Assembly (NCBI GenBank): GCA_963973455.1
Contig: CAXAZF010000009.1
Location: 62,001 to 126,000, forward strand
Direction of reading: 5' to 3'
Length of the DNA stretch: 64,000 nt
Source: Marixanthomonas sp002364245
GTDB taxonomy: Bacteria; Bacteroidota; Bacteroidia; Flavobacteriales; Flavobacteriaceae
The notes under the pieces were generated by a model. It did no database searches. It was not told the origin of the DNA and was given only the letters and a program-made list of their open reading frames with translations. The translations under genes and the position numbers were made by a program. The number at the start of each line of letters is the position of its first letter. Positions within the stretch are counted from its first letter, which is position 1. Shown here in pieces: positions 8,642 to 16,036 of this stretch.

Positions 8642-8747
8642 CCCTCGGCTTACTTACAGTTTCTCACACTAATAAATAACAAATCCATCACTGGAACCGA
8701 GGGCAATGCCTTTGAAGCCAAAGATGGATTTAATTAGTGTGAGAAAT
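8642..8747 (+). ncRNA. Predicted structured leader RNA with possible pseudoknot
   Basis: The 116-base gap in front of the methylase holds three complementary segment pairs. Stem A is a perfect 14-bp match between 8660-8673 and 8733-8746. Stem B, nested in it, is a perfect 9-bp match between 8681-8689 and 8723-8731. A third 7-bp perfect match pairs 8642-8648 (CCCTCGG), outside stem A, with 8697-8703 (CCGAGGG), inside the loop of stem B, which would make a pseudoknot. The 3' arm of stem A ends 9 bases before the ATG at 8756, so the fold could hide the ribosome landing site. It could be a cis-acting translational switch or a separate small RNA. No known RNA family was recognised. Confidence 0.6.
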
Positions 8748-8755
8748 ACAAATAT

Positions 8756-9574
8756 ATGAAAACGCCAATAAGTTACTACGGTGGTAAGCAAAATCTTATA
8801 ACCACCATTTTACCCTTAATACCCAACCATACCACTTATACCGAAACCTTTGTTGGTGGCGGTGCTATTTTTTGGGCTAAGCCAAAAAGCGAAGTAGAGA
8901 TTATTAACGATTACAACCGCGAGCTGATCAACTTTTACGAATGCGTGCAAAATGAGTTTGTAGAGCTTGAGAAGATGATACGTATTAGCTTGCACAGCCG
9001 TTCGCTACACAGCGATGCAACGGTAATATATAATAACCCTCACATGTTTAGTAGATTGAAGCGTGCTTGGGCTGTATGGGTTTTAGCCGCTCAAAGCTTC
9101 AGCTCGATGCTTGATGGTACGTTTGGTTATGATAAAATACGAGGCACTACAAGCCAAAAGATAACCAATAAGCGCGATGCCTTTACTATTGACCTATCCA
9201 TCCGGATGCAGAATGTTCAAGTAGAGAATACCGATGCATTGCGAGTTATCAATTCAAGAGATCACTCAGATGCCTTTCATTATTGCGACCCACCTTATTT
9301 TAACAGCGATTGTGGCCATTATGATGGATATACTAAAGAAGACTTTGAAAACCTTTTAAAAACGCTTAAAATTGCAAAAGGAAAGTTTTTGTTAAGTAGC
9401 TATCCAAGTGATATACTTAACGATTACATAGAAGACTGTAATTGGAATGTAAAGCAATTGGAGCAGAGTGTGAGTGTAGCTAATGGAACCGGTAAGCCTG
9501 CCAAGAAGAAAATAGAGGTATTAACTGCAAACTACGACCTTAGTAACCCAAAGGATGATTTAAAGCTGTTTTAA
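8756..9574 (+). CDS. DNA adenine N6-methyltransferase, D12 class (Dam-like)
   Basis: This 272-residue enzyme transfers a methyl group from S-adenosylmethionine to adenine in DNA. The SAM-binding motif is the N-terminal ISYYGGKQNL (residues about 5-14), followed by TETFVGGGAIFWAKP and INDYNRELINFY. The catalytic motif DPPY is at residues 178-181. The order matches class D12 (alpha) methylases such as Dam and phage orphan methylases. No restriction gene is adjacent, so it most likely protects phage DNA or alters regulation; target sequence unknown. As the last phage gene it occupies the same kind of place as mom in Mu. A structured leader lies directly upstream. Confidence 0.9.
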   Translation: MKTPISYYGGKQNLITTILPLIPNHTTYTETFVGGGAIFWAKPKSEVEIINDYNRELINFYECVQNEFVELEKMIRISLHSRSLHSDATVIYNNPHMFSRLKRAWAVWVLAAQSFSSMLDGTFGYDKIRGTTSQKITNKRDAFTIDLSIRMQNVQVENTDALRVINSRDHSDAFHYCDPPYFNSDCGHYDGYTKEDFENLLKTLKIAKGKFLLSSYPSDILNDYIEDCNWNVKQLEQSVSVANGTGKPAKKKIEVLTANYDLSNPKDDLKLF

Positions 9575-9595
9575 AGGGGCTTTAAAATTATTTTT
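9559..9595 (+). terminator. Possible terminator after phage methylase
   Basis: TTTAAAGC at 9559-9566 pairs perfectly with GCTTTAAA at 9579-9586, leaving a 12-base loop, and a T-rich run follows (9587-9595). The 5' arm lies in the last codons of the methylase gene. The stem is AT-rich, so it is a weak candidate. Confidence 0.35.
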
Positions 9596-9634
9596 GTGTA
9601 CTATTTGTTTTGAAAGTGTGTACGATTTGATTTG
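9595..9634 (+). repeat. Two 18-bp direct repeats, 22 bp apart, at phage-host border
   Basis: Copy one (9595-9612) and copy two (9617-9634) agree at 16 of 18 positions, both of the form TGTGTACnATTTGnTTTG. The start-to-start distance is exactly 22 bp, about two helical turns. Mu-type transposases bind 22-bp sites arranged in this way near the phage ends. Here the repeats follow the last phage gene and precede the host gpsA promoter region. They could instead be operator sites for gpsA. The terminal CA expected of a Mu-like end occurs only at 9680-9681, further away than in Mu. Confidence 0.5.
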
Positions 9635-9699
9635 CTGATTATACTTTTTTAAAAAAATGCTAAAGCCTTACTTTACTACCAGCCTTGTTAATATTTGCT

Positions 9700-9707
9700 T
9701 ATTTTTG
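9700..9707 (+). promoter_or_regulatory. Promoter -7 motif for gpsA
   Basis: TATTTTTG matches the Bacteroidota consensus TAnnTTTG and lies 20 bases before the gpsA start codon. A good -33 TTTG is not seen at the expected distance, perhaps because the prophage border is close. Confidence 0.4.
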
Positions 9708-9727
9708 ATATAAATGAAAAAAGCACT

Positions 9728-10732
9728 ATGACAGAGAAACCAAAATTTGCCGTTTTTGGCGGCGGAAGCTGGGCAACCGCCATTGTAAAAATGCTGTGCG
9801 AAAACCTAGATGAAGTGGGGTGGTATATGCGAAATTCCTATGCTTTAGAGCATATTAAAAAAGAAGATCATAACCCAAATTATTTAAGCTCTGTAGAGTT
9901 CAAAGTCTCGCAACTTAAATTGAGCAACGACATCAATGAAATGGTGGAATATGCAGATTATCTAATATTTGTTATTCCTTCTGCTTTTGTTGAAACAGAG
10001 CTTAAAAAAGTAACTGTTTCGCTTGAGAACAAGGTTGTTTTTTCAGCCATTAAAGGTATTGTCCCTGAAACCAGTTTGATTGTTGGAGATCATTTTAACA
10101 CCCATTATAATGTGGCTTTTAATAATATCGGTGTTATTTCCGGTCCTTGTCATGCAGAGGAAGTAGCTTTGGAACGTTTGTCTTATTTAACCATTGCCTG
10201 CGCCGATGAAGATAAAGCCAAATTAGTAGCAGATATATTATCCAGCGATTATATAAAATGCACCACCAGTGATGATGTCATGGGTACTGAATACGCTGCG
10301 ATGCTAAAAAACATATATGCCATTGCAGCGGGAATTGCACACGGCCTAGGATATGGAGATAACTTTCAAAGTGTGTTGATGAGCAATGCCATACGAGAGA
10401 TGAAAAAGTATGTGAAAAAGGTTCATAAAATGAAACGTAACATAAATGACTCTGCCTACTTAGGTGATTTATTGGTTACCGGGTATTCCGTTTTTAGCCG
10501 AAATAGGATGTTTGGCAATATGATAGGGAAAGGTTATACCGTTAAAAGTGCTCAAATGGAAATGAGTATGATTGCTGAAGGTTATTATGCTACAAAAAGT
10601 GCCTACAACCTTAACCAAGCAAAAGGCAAGAAAAAGGCCAAAACTCCAATTATAAATGCGGTTTACAGCATTTTATATGAAGGGAAAGATCCCAAAAAAG
10701 TGTTTATTAAGCTGACGGATAAGTTGGATTAA
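9728..10732 (+). CDS. gpsA: Glycerol-3-phosphate dehydrogenase [NAD(P)+]
   Basis: Reduces dihydroxyacetone phosphate to sn-glycerol 3-phosphate, the backbone for phospholipids, in the cytoplasm. The Rossmann nucleotide-binding loop is GGGSWATA at residues 11-18 (a GxGxxA-type loop), followed by the SGPCHAEEVA signature around residue 139 and the catalytic lysine in LKN (Lys194). The 334-residue length is normal. I use ATG 9728 because the in-frame TTG at 9695 lies upstream of the promoter motif and family members begin close to the Rossmann strand. It is the first clear host gene after the prophage. Its stop codon directly abuts the stop of the convergent gene at 10733. Confidence 0.92.
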   Translation: MTEKPKFAVFGGGSWATAIVKMLCENLDEVGWYMRNSYALEHIKKEDHNPNYLSSVEFKVSQLKLSNDINEMVEYADYLIFVIPSAFVETELKKVTVSLENKVVFSAIKGIVPETSLIVGDHFNTHYNVAFNNIGVISGPCHAEEVALERLSYLTIACADEDKAKLVADILSSDYIKCTTSDDVMGTEYAAMLKNIYAIAAGIAHGLGYGDNFQSVLMSNAIREMKKYVKKVHKMKRNINDSAYLGDLLVTGYSVFSRNRMFGNMIGKGYTVKSAQMEMSMIAEGYYATKSAYNLNQAKGKKKAKTPIINAVYSILYEGKDPKKVFIKLTDKLD

Positions 10733-11128
10733 TTACCGAGCCAAAACTCCATCCTTTTTCATCACAGGAAGTGAAACCGCATTATCATCAATAGCGGCGT
10801 TGGCGGGAAGTTCGAAACGTTTGTCGTAGAGCTTGTCGCCAATAAAATAAGTAATGGTAAAAAAGTTGTTCACCTTCAAGACGTTTTCTTCCAAAAATTC
10901 AATTTTAGCGTAACCTTTTGCAGGTAATAACTGAATTGTTTTCCGCATTGGTGCGGTCATTTTTTCACTGTCGTAACCTTGTGATACAATGATAACGGTC
11001 TCCAAGGGTTTATCGTTATCATTGATGATGTAAGCGTTCCAATCGTGTGTTTTAAACTCATCGTTAAACTCGTTTACGGCAGCAACGTAAACGTTTTTAA
11101 CTTCCGGGATTTTTATATCTTTTCGCAT
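10733..11128 (-). CDS. Conserved hypothetical protein
   Basis: The 131-residue product has no signal peptide or membrane segment and appears cytoplasmic. It has a beta-rich pattern (EVKNVYVAAVNEFNDEF, WNAYIINDNDKPLETVIIVSQGY, YAKIEFLEENVLKVNNFF) like a small beta-sandwich. I know similar proteins only as uncharacterised Flavobacteriaceae genes. It lies just downstream of the 55-aa membrane gene and pheS on the same strand, so it is probably cotranscribed with them. Its stop touches the convergent gpsA stop with no bases between. Confidence 0.65.
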   Translation of the reverse strand: MRKDIKIPEVKNVYVAAVNEFNDEFKTHDWNAYIINDNDKPLETVIIVSQGYDSEKMTAPMRKTIQLLPAKGYAKIEFLEENVLKVNNFFTITYFIGDKLYDKRFELPANAAIDDNAVSLPVMKKDGVLAR

Positions 11129-11134
11129 AGTGTT

Positions 11135-11302
11135 TTAATCTTTCTTTGTTTTCCAAGAAATCCACATTCCCAATAACGCTAAAGCAAATATCCCTAGGAA
11201 AATACTACCAACAACAATTTTTATGGCAGCTATTACAAAAGTTAGAAAAGCAACCACTAAAAGTGCGGCTATTAAAAGACCAACTATTAGCTGCTTCTTC
11301 AT
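11135..11302 (-). CDS. Small two-span membrane protein, 55 aa
   Basis: This short gene reads MKKQLIVGLLIAALLVVAFL and continues through a second hydrophobic stretch to a basic end (WKTKKD). Two membrane spans are predicted, at about residues 5-27 and 30-48. Its ATG (11302-11300) overlaps the pheS stop TGA (11301-11299) as ATGA, which implies translational coupling and supports expression. It ends six bases before the next gene starts. I do not recognise a family. A small assembly or regulatory membrane peptide is possible. Confidence 0.6.
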   Translation of the reverse strand: MKKQLIVGLLIAALLVVAFLTFVIAAIKIVVGSIFLGIFALALLGMWISWKTKKD

Positions 11303-12324
11303 AAAACGCTTTTAAACTGTTGTAAAAAGCGAATATCATTTTCACTTAACATACGAATGTCCGGAATTTGATGCAGTAATAAAGCAATACGATCGATCCC
11401 CATTCCAAATGCAAAACCTGAATACTCTTCAGAATCTATTCCGCAGTTTTCAAGGACGTTAGGATCTACCATACCACAACCCATAATTTCTAACCAGCCA
11501 GTACCTTTGGTCATTTTATAATCGGTTTCGGTTTCTAATCCCCAATACACATCTACTTCGGCGCTTGGCTCGGTAAATGGAAAGTATGAAGGACGTAACC
11601 GTATTTTAGATTTTCCGAACAATTCCGTAGTGAAATATTGAAGGGTTTGTTTTAAGTCTGCAAAGCTTACGCCTTTATCCACATACAAACCTTCCACTTG
11701 ATGGAAAAAGCAATGAGAACGTGCTGAAATAGCTTCATTTCTATATACACGCCCTGGTGAGATAGTACGAATAGGCGGCTTATTATTTTCCATGTACCGT
11801 ACTTGAACGGTAGATGTATGCGTACGCAACATAATGTCCGGGTCGGTCTGTACAAAAAAGGTGTCTTGCATATCCCGAGCTGGGTGGTATTCGGGTAAAT
11901 TTAAAGCTGTAAAGTTGTGCCAATCGTCTTCAATCTCGGGTCCTTCGGAAACATTAAACCCAATGCGTGAAAATATCTCCGTAATTTTATTTTTTACAAT
12001 TGAAATGGGGTGGCGCGAACCTAGTTCAATCGGTTCACCTGGACGAGAAAGATCACCATACACGCCTTTAACCTCTTCTTTCGCTTCTAAAGTTGCCTTT
12101 ATAGCATCTACTTTTTCTTGAGCCGCATTTTTAAGTGTATTAATCGTCTGCCCAAATTCCTTTTTTTGTTCGTTAGGAACGTTTTTGAATTCAGCAAAAA
12201 AGTCGTTCAACAACCCTTTCTTTCCAAGGTATTTTATTCGAAATTTCTCTACTTCGTCTTTTGAAGTTGTTGTAAATGCTTCAACTTCGGCAATGTGTTC
12301 TTTAATTTTATCTAGCATACCCAT
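11299..12324 (-). CDS. pheS: Phenylalanyl-tRNA synthetase alpha subunit
   Basis: Catalytic subunit that attaches phenylalanine to tRNA-Phe. At 341 residues it has the usual plan: an N-terminal coiled coil (about 1-90) that binds tRNA, then the class II catalytic core. Core motifs are visible: SRHPISIVKNKI, the FHQVEGLYVDKG motif 2 region, FTEPSAEVDVYW, and motif 3 GMGIDRIALLLHQI close to the C-terminus. Start at 12324 (MGMLDK) or at the next ATG (12318). A TAnnTTTG promoter-like motif lies 15 bases upstream. pheT is not adjacent, which is common in Bacteroidota. Confidence 0.95.
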   Translation of the reverse strand: MGMLDKIKEHIAEVEAFTTTSKDEVEKFRIKYLGKKGLLNDFFAEFKNVPNEQKKEFGQTINTLKNAAQEKVDAIKATLEAKEEVKGVYGDLSRPGEPIELGSRHPISIVKNKITEIFSRIGFNVSEGPEIEDDWHNFTALNLPEYHPARDMQDTFFVQTDPDIMLRTHTSTVQVRYMENNKPPIRTISPGRVYRNEAISARSHCFFHQVEGLYVDKGVSFADLKQTLQYFTTELFGKSKIRLRPSYFPFTEPSAEVDVYWGLETETDYKMTKGTGWLEIMGCGMVDPNVLENCGIDSEEYSGFAFGMGIDRIALLLHQIPDIRMLSENDIRFLQQFKSVL

Positions 12325-12338
12325 TTTCTTGTGGATGG

Positions 12339-12346
12339 CAAAATTA
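12339..12346 (-). promoter_or_regulatory. Promoter -7 motif for pheS
   Basis: Reading on the minus strand, TAATTTTG matches TAnnTTTG and ends 15 bases upstream of the pheS start codon, giving a very short leader. Confidence 0.45.
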
Positions 12347-12359
12347 CATAAATTATTGG

Positions 12360-12716
12360 CTATTCAATGACTTCCTTTTCAAGGAAATACTGCACAATGG
12401 CTTCTTTCATTAATACACTTTGTTCACCTGCCTTTAACGGTGGTAATTGTTCTAATGTTTTATAATGCGGCCAACCTTGGTCGTCAAAATATTCAAATTC
12501 ATAATAACCAAAAGGTTCTAACAACCTGCATATAGCAATATGCATCAGGTTAATTTTATCATCTTTTTTAAACCGCCTATGCAATTGTCCTAATTCTTGT
12601 ACACCAATTAAATAAATAATCGCATCTAAATCTAGTTGCTCGCCATCGGCAAAACGGTCGCTCAATAACTTAACCACCGCTTCCCATTGTTGTTTTAATT
12701 GTTCGTCTCTTGCCAT
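12360..12716 (-). CDS. Conserved hypothetical protein, cvpA-adjacent
   Basis: This 118-residue, mainly helical and acidic protein has no signal peptide. Recognisable stretches include IIYLIGVQELGQLHRRFKKDDKINLMHIAIC and YYEFEYFDDQGWPHY. I recall such proteins as uncharacterised Flavobacteriaceae genes, but cannot name a domain. It is divergent from the cvpA-like gene, with both promoters in a short gap, and pheS follows on the same strand 35 bases downstream. Confidence 0.65.
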   Translation of the reverse strand: MARDEQLKQQWEAVVKLLSDRFADGEQLDLDAIIYLIGVQELGQLHRRFKKDDKINLMHIAICRLLEPFGYYEFEYFDDQGWPHYKTLEQLPPLKAGEQSVLMKEAIVQYFLEKEVIE

Positions 12717-12728
12717 AAATTATAGGTA

Positions 12729-12736
12729 CAAAGATA
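12729..12736 (-). promoter_or_regulatory. Promoter -7 motif for the 118-aa gene
   Basis: TATCTTTG on the minus strand is a perfect TAnnTTTG. A TTTG element lies about 21 bases further upstream, a good -33 spacing. The start codon follows 12 bases downstream. Confidence 0.5.
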
Positions 12737-12835
12737 CGTCTTTAAAATACCAAAAGGCAAACTGAAAAAGCGTAAAAACACAGTTTGCATTATCCGATAT
12801 TTTTAGAAATAGTATATTTACTTCAAACTTATAAT

Positions 12836-13402
12836 ATGGTCACAATCGATATTATCCTTGGTGTTATTCTGCTCATTGCATTTTACTTAGGCTTTAAAAA
12901 AGGGCTGTTTGTCACGCTGGCTTCCTTAATTGGACTTGTTGCCGGGGTTTATGGGGCGATTTACTTTTCGCATTATGCGGCCGATTTTCTCACAGAGCGT
13001 TTTGATTGGGGTACACAAACCACCAATTTAGCAGCTTTTGCTGTTACATTTTTAATCATTGTTTTTGTTATTTCGCTTGCCGGGAAGCTATTGACCAAAG
13101 TGGCCGATTTTGCTGCTTTAGGAGTTGTAAACAAACTTTTGGGAGCTGTTTTTAGTGTGTTGAAATATGCTTTTATAGTGAGTGTAATCTTTATGTTTAT
13201 AAATGCTTCGGAAAGCTATACCATTGTTTCAGAAGAACAACGCAGTGAATCTATTTTATATCCGCCTGTAGCATCCTTAGCACCTTTAGTACTTCCTCAT
13301 ATTTTAAGAGAAGTGGACGATTTCAGAAATGAAGAAGAACGTATTGACCCAGAACCTGAAATAAAAGAAAAAGAATCTGATACGCTTATACAGCAATCAT
13401 AA
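12836..13402 (+). CDS. CvpA family membrane protein
   Basis: At 188 residues from ATG 12836 this is a normal CvpA-length protein with four membrane spans (about residues 3-20, 27-48, 65-88 and 103-125) and an acidic cytoplasmic tail. The opening IDIILGVILLIAFYLGFKKGLF and the GVVNKLLGAVFSVLK segment are typical of the family. CvpA is linked to colicin V release in E. coli and to envelope homeostasis elsewhere; the molecular role is not settled. The longer frame from 12785 is rejected because it starts upstream of the likely promoter at 12813-12820 (TATATTTA). Confidence 0.85.
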   Translation: MVTIDIILGVILLIAFYLGFKKGLFVTLASLIGLVAGVYGAIYFSHYAADFLTERFDWGTQTTNLAAFAVTFLIIVFVISLAGKLLTKVADFAALGVVNKLLGAVFSVLKYAFIVSVIFMFINASESYTIVSEEQRSESILYPPVASLAPLVLPHILREVDDFRNEEERIDPEPEIKEKESDTLIQQS

Positions 13403-13430
13403 AAAAGCCCCGCTTTCGCGAGGCTTTTGA
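13403..13430. terminator. Bidirectional terminator between cvpA and SulP genes
   Basis: AAAAGCC pairs with GGCTTTT around a CGC/GCG inner stem, with A and T runs on either side, so it can end both converging transcripts. Confidence 0.7.
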
Positions 13431-13433
13431 AAA

Positions 13434-15284
13434 TTAAACTTCATCTTCTACATTGTCTTTAATGTAAACTATCGTTTCTTTAAAGTTATCGAAAATTCGA
13501 TCTTTAGGTACTAAATCTGGAATTATATCGATATTCTCCATCATAATTCGCGGTTGCATTTGCAACTGCTCGAAAATGATTTTGATTTTCTTTCTACGTA
13601 GTTCCAGTAATACCTCTTCCATAGCATATAAACCAGATTGATCCATATATGGCACTTTCCCCATACGGATTACAACATGTTTAGCTGTATTTGGAATTTG
13701 CTCTGATAAAAGTTGGAAGTCTGACGTATAACCAAAAAACAATGGTCCTTCCAGTCTTTTGATAAATACCTCTTCACGAAATTTATTTGGAAATTCTATC
13801 TCATCTTTCCAAGGTAAAGCTAACTCGTCTGCATTGTCCAACGGTACTACTTTAGATTGATCTGCCGTAAGGTCTCCCATTTTCTTCATAAAGATAATAG
13901 AAGCCAAAATAAGGCCAATACCTACTGCATATACTAAATTCCAGAATACAGATAGTATTAAAACTACCATCATCACAGCAATTTCACTTTTCTGCATCTT
14001 AGGGATTGCTTTCAATCCTTTATAATCCATTACACCTATACCAACGGTAATTAATATACCCGCCAATACAGCTGCCGGAATTTGTGATGCAACCGGCCCT
14101 AATGCTAATAATATCACTAAAAGCAATATTGCAGCAATCATACCTGAAAGTCGTGTTGTACCCCCAGACTTAATATTTACAACGGTACGAATGGTCGCTC
14201 CTGCACCTGGAATACCACCAAAAATAGCAGCAACACTATTACCAATACCTTGTCCTACCAATTCTTTATTGGGTTTGTGCTTAGTCTTGGTCATGTTATC
14301 AGCCACAACAGAGGTTAATAGCGAGTCGATTGCCCCTAAAAACGCCAATGTTATGGCACTGAACACATAGGGGGAAATTTTTCCTATACTGAAACTTGCG
14401 AACATATCAAGGTTAGGTATTGGGAAACCACCTGGTATCTGTTCAATAGGACGATATTCAAGATTTAAAAAATAAGCTCCTGCCGAAACAACCAACAGTG
14501 CCACCAAAGTACTGGGCACGACCGTTGTTATACGCTTAAATCCATAAATAATAAAAATGGTCAATGCAGCCAAAGCAAATTCCAGCCAACTTATACTACT
14601 AATTGCCCTAGGAAGTGACTTTATAGCTCCTAAAACTCCTGAACTCTCTGATTTAGCAAGTGTGGTCGCTTCTTTGGTAATTTCAGATTCAGTTATTTCT
14701 TCGGCTCTGTTTATTGTTTCTTTGAAGTCTTCTAAAACTAAAATGCCTTCTCCAGCTTCATCTTTTAAGATTTTATCCAATAAGACTTCCTCAGCTTGAG
14801 GCTTAAATTCAGTTATAAATTCAGTATCGTCTTCAGTATAATACCCTAACATGGGTAATATTTGCGTAATTAATATAATAACCCCAATAGCGGTCATAAA
14901 ACCAGAAACAACGGGATACGGTATATAGCGAATATATTTACCAATACCTACGACCCCCATCACAACCTGGATCAATCCAGCCAATAAGAAGACTAATAAA
15001 ATATAAGGAAGAGCTTGTTCTACACTTCCATTATTTGCAGTTACAATACCTGCAATAACAACCATGGAAACAGCTGTCATAGGCGCAGTTGGTCCCGAAA
15101 TCTGCGTGTTAGTACCTCCAAAAAGGGAAGCAAAAAAACAGATCATAATGGCACCGTACAATCCGGCGTCAGGACCTAAACCTGACTGAACACCAAAGGC
15201 AAGTGCCAGAGGTAACGCCACAATCCCTGCGGTTATACCACCAAAGAGATTGCCTTTAAAATTTGTAAATATTCCTTTAAACAT
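13434..15284 (-). CDS. SulP family anion transporter with STAS domain (probable bicarbonate uptake)
   Basis: This 616-residue inner-membrane transporter has the SulP fold. Its opening GGITAGIVALPLALAFGVQSG is the family signature, and LGAIDSLLTSVVADNMT with GNSVAAIFGGIPGAGATIRT form the central motifs. A C-terminal STAS domain occupies about residues 495-610 (MGKVPYMDQSGLYAMEEVL). A beta-carbonic anhydrase gene lies 11 bases upstream in the same operon, so the likely substrate is bicarbonate rather than sulfate (inference from context). An acidic insertion of about 80 residues after about residue 150 separates two membrane segments. It ends beside a bidirectional terminator. Confidence 0.88.
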   Translation of the reverse strand: MFKGIFTNFKGNLFGGITAGIVALPLALAFGVQSGLGPDAGLYGAIMICFFASLFGGTNTQISGPTAPMTAVSMVVIAGIVTANNGSVEQALPYILLVFLLAGLIQVVMGVVGIGKYIRYIPYPVVSGFMTAIGVIILITQILPMLGYYTEDDTEFITEFKPQAEEVLLDKILKDEAGEGILVLEDFKETINRAEEITESEITKEATTLAKSESSGVLGAIKSLPRAISSISWLEFALAALTIFIIYGFKRITTVVPSTLVALLVVSAGAYFLNLEYRPIEQIPGGFPIPNLDMFASFSIGKISPYVFSAITLAFLGAIDSLLTSVVADNMTKTKHKPNKELVGQGIGNSVAAIFGGIPGAGATIRTVVNIKSGGTTRLSGMIAAILLLVILLALGPVASQIPAAVLAGILITVGIGVMDYKGLKAIPKMQKSEIAVMMVVLILSVFWNLVYAVGIGLILASIIFMKKMGDLTADQSKVVPLDNADELALPWKDEIEFPNKFREEVFIKRLEGPLFFGYTSDFQLLSEQIPNTAKHVVIRMGKVPYMDQSGLYAMEEVLLELRRKKIKIIFEQLQMQPRIMMENIDIIPDLVPKDRIFDNFKETIVYIKDNVEDEV

Positions 15285-15295
15285 AGTTTATTTTT

Positions 15296-15925
15296 TTAGT
15301 TGTAAAATGATACTTCACCTGTACTTACATTATACATAGCACCAACAATTTTTATCTCTCCATTTTTTTCCATTTCAGTTAAAAGTGGGCTTTGTTTACG
15401 CATGTTATCCAGTGTATGGTGAACATTTGTTTTAGACACTTCATTTACGAAATCTGTATTGCTTGAGGTTCTTTGTGAAGCATCTTTTGGCTCTTCTACA
15501 GCTGCAACAGCTGGTTTTATTTTAGAAACCAAACTAGTTATGTTTCCTAATTCAACGTTATCACACGCCCCTTTAACAGCTCCACAAGCCGTATGGCCCA
15601 ATACTACAACTAATTTTGATCCAGCTACTTTACAACCGTACTCAATACTTCCTAAAATATCTTCATCAACAATGTTTCCTGCCACACGTGCGCTAAATAC
15701 ATCGCCAATTCCTTGGTCGAATACTATTTCAGCTGGAACACGAGAGTCTATACAACTTAAAATTACTGCATAAGGATATTGACCCCCTTGAGTATCTTTA
15801 ACTTGTTCTAATAGATCTCTGTCGGCTTTAGAATTGTTAATAAAACGCTTATTTCCTTCTTTTAAAAGTTCTAATGATTTGTCAGGAGTTAAATTTGCTT
15901 GTGTTTCTTTTGTATGTGCTTTCAT
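15296..15925 (-). CDS. Beta-class carbonic anhydrase
   Basis: Interconverts CO2 and bicarbonate. The zinc ligands are visible: Cys58 with the Asp60-Arg62 dyad in CIDSRVP, then His111 and Cys114 in HTACGAV. Length (209 residues) fits the beta class. No clear signal peptide is present, so it should be cytoplasmic. It is cotranscribed with the SulP transporter downstream. Together they would take up and equilibrate inorganic carbon, as described for SulP/CA pairs in marine flavobacteria. Confidence 0.93.
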   Translation of the reverse strand: MKAHTKETQANLTPDKSLELLKEGNKRFINNSKADRDLLEQVKDTQGGQYPYAVILSCIDSRVPAEIVFDQGIGDVFSARVAGNIVDEDILGSIEYGCKVAGSKLVVVLGHTACGAVKGACDNVELGNITSLVSKIKPAVAAVEEPKDASQRTSSNTDFVNEVSKTNVHHTLDNMRKQSPLLTEMEKNGEIKIVGAMYNVSTGEVSFYN

Positions 15926-16036
15926 TTTTTTGAAATTTTAGATAATTATAATAGTGTATAAAGCTACAACCTGTAGCATTATACTGTATCTATCAAAAAT
16001 AGATAGAAAAGTGTTTTTAAAAATTAATTTGATTTG

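Larger units (their letters stand above)
1..9640 (+). mobile_element. Right-hand part of a contractile-tailed prophage
   Basis: Thirteen consecutive plus-strand genes encode a tail hub, spike, baseplate proteins, receptor-binding fibre and late accessory genes, in an order like the V-W-J-I block of P2/Mu-type phages. Most junctions overlap by 1 to 14 bases, which suggests one late transcript. Head, lysis, replication and integration genes are not in the window and would lie to the left. Host genes begin with gpsA at 9728. The exact right end is uncertain and lies somewhere between the methylase stop (9574) and the gpsA promoter-like motif (about 9700). Direct repeats at 9595-9634 are the best candidate for end-proximal sites. 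No structural sign of gene decay was seen. Confidence 0.85.

Noticed and set aside
8642..8755. Intrinsic terminator after the 65-aa gene
   Set aside because: The fold is long and has several paired segments, but no T run follows the last stem and the methylase starts immediately after.
9595..9634. attR-type site of a tyrosine-recombinase prophage
   Set aside because: No tRNA gene or integrase is near, and only short repeats in the same direction are present, so this reading has no support.
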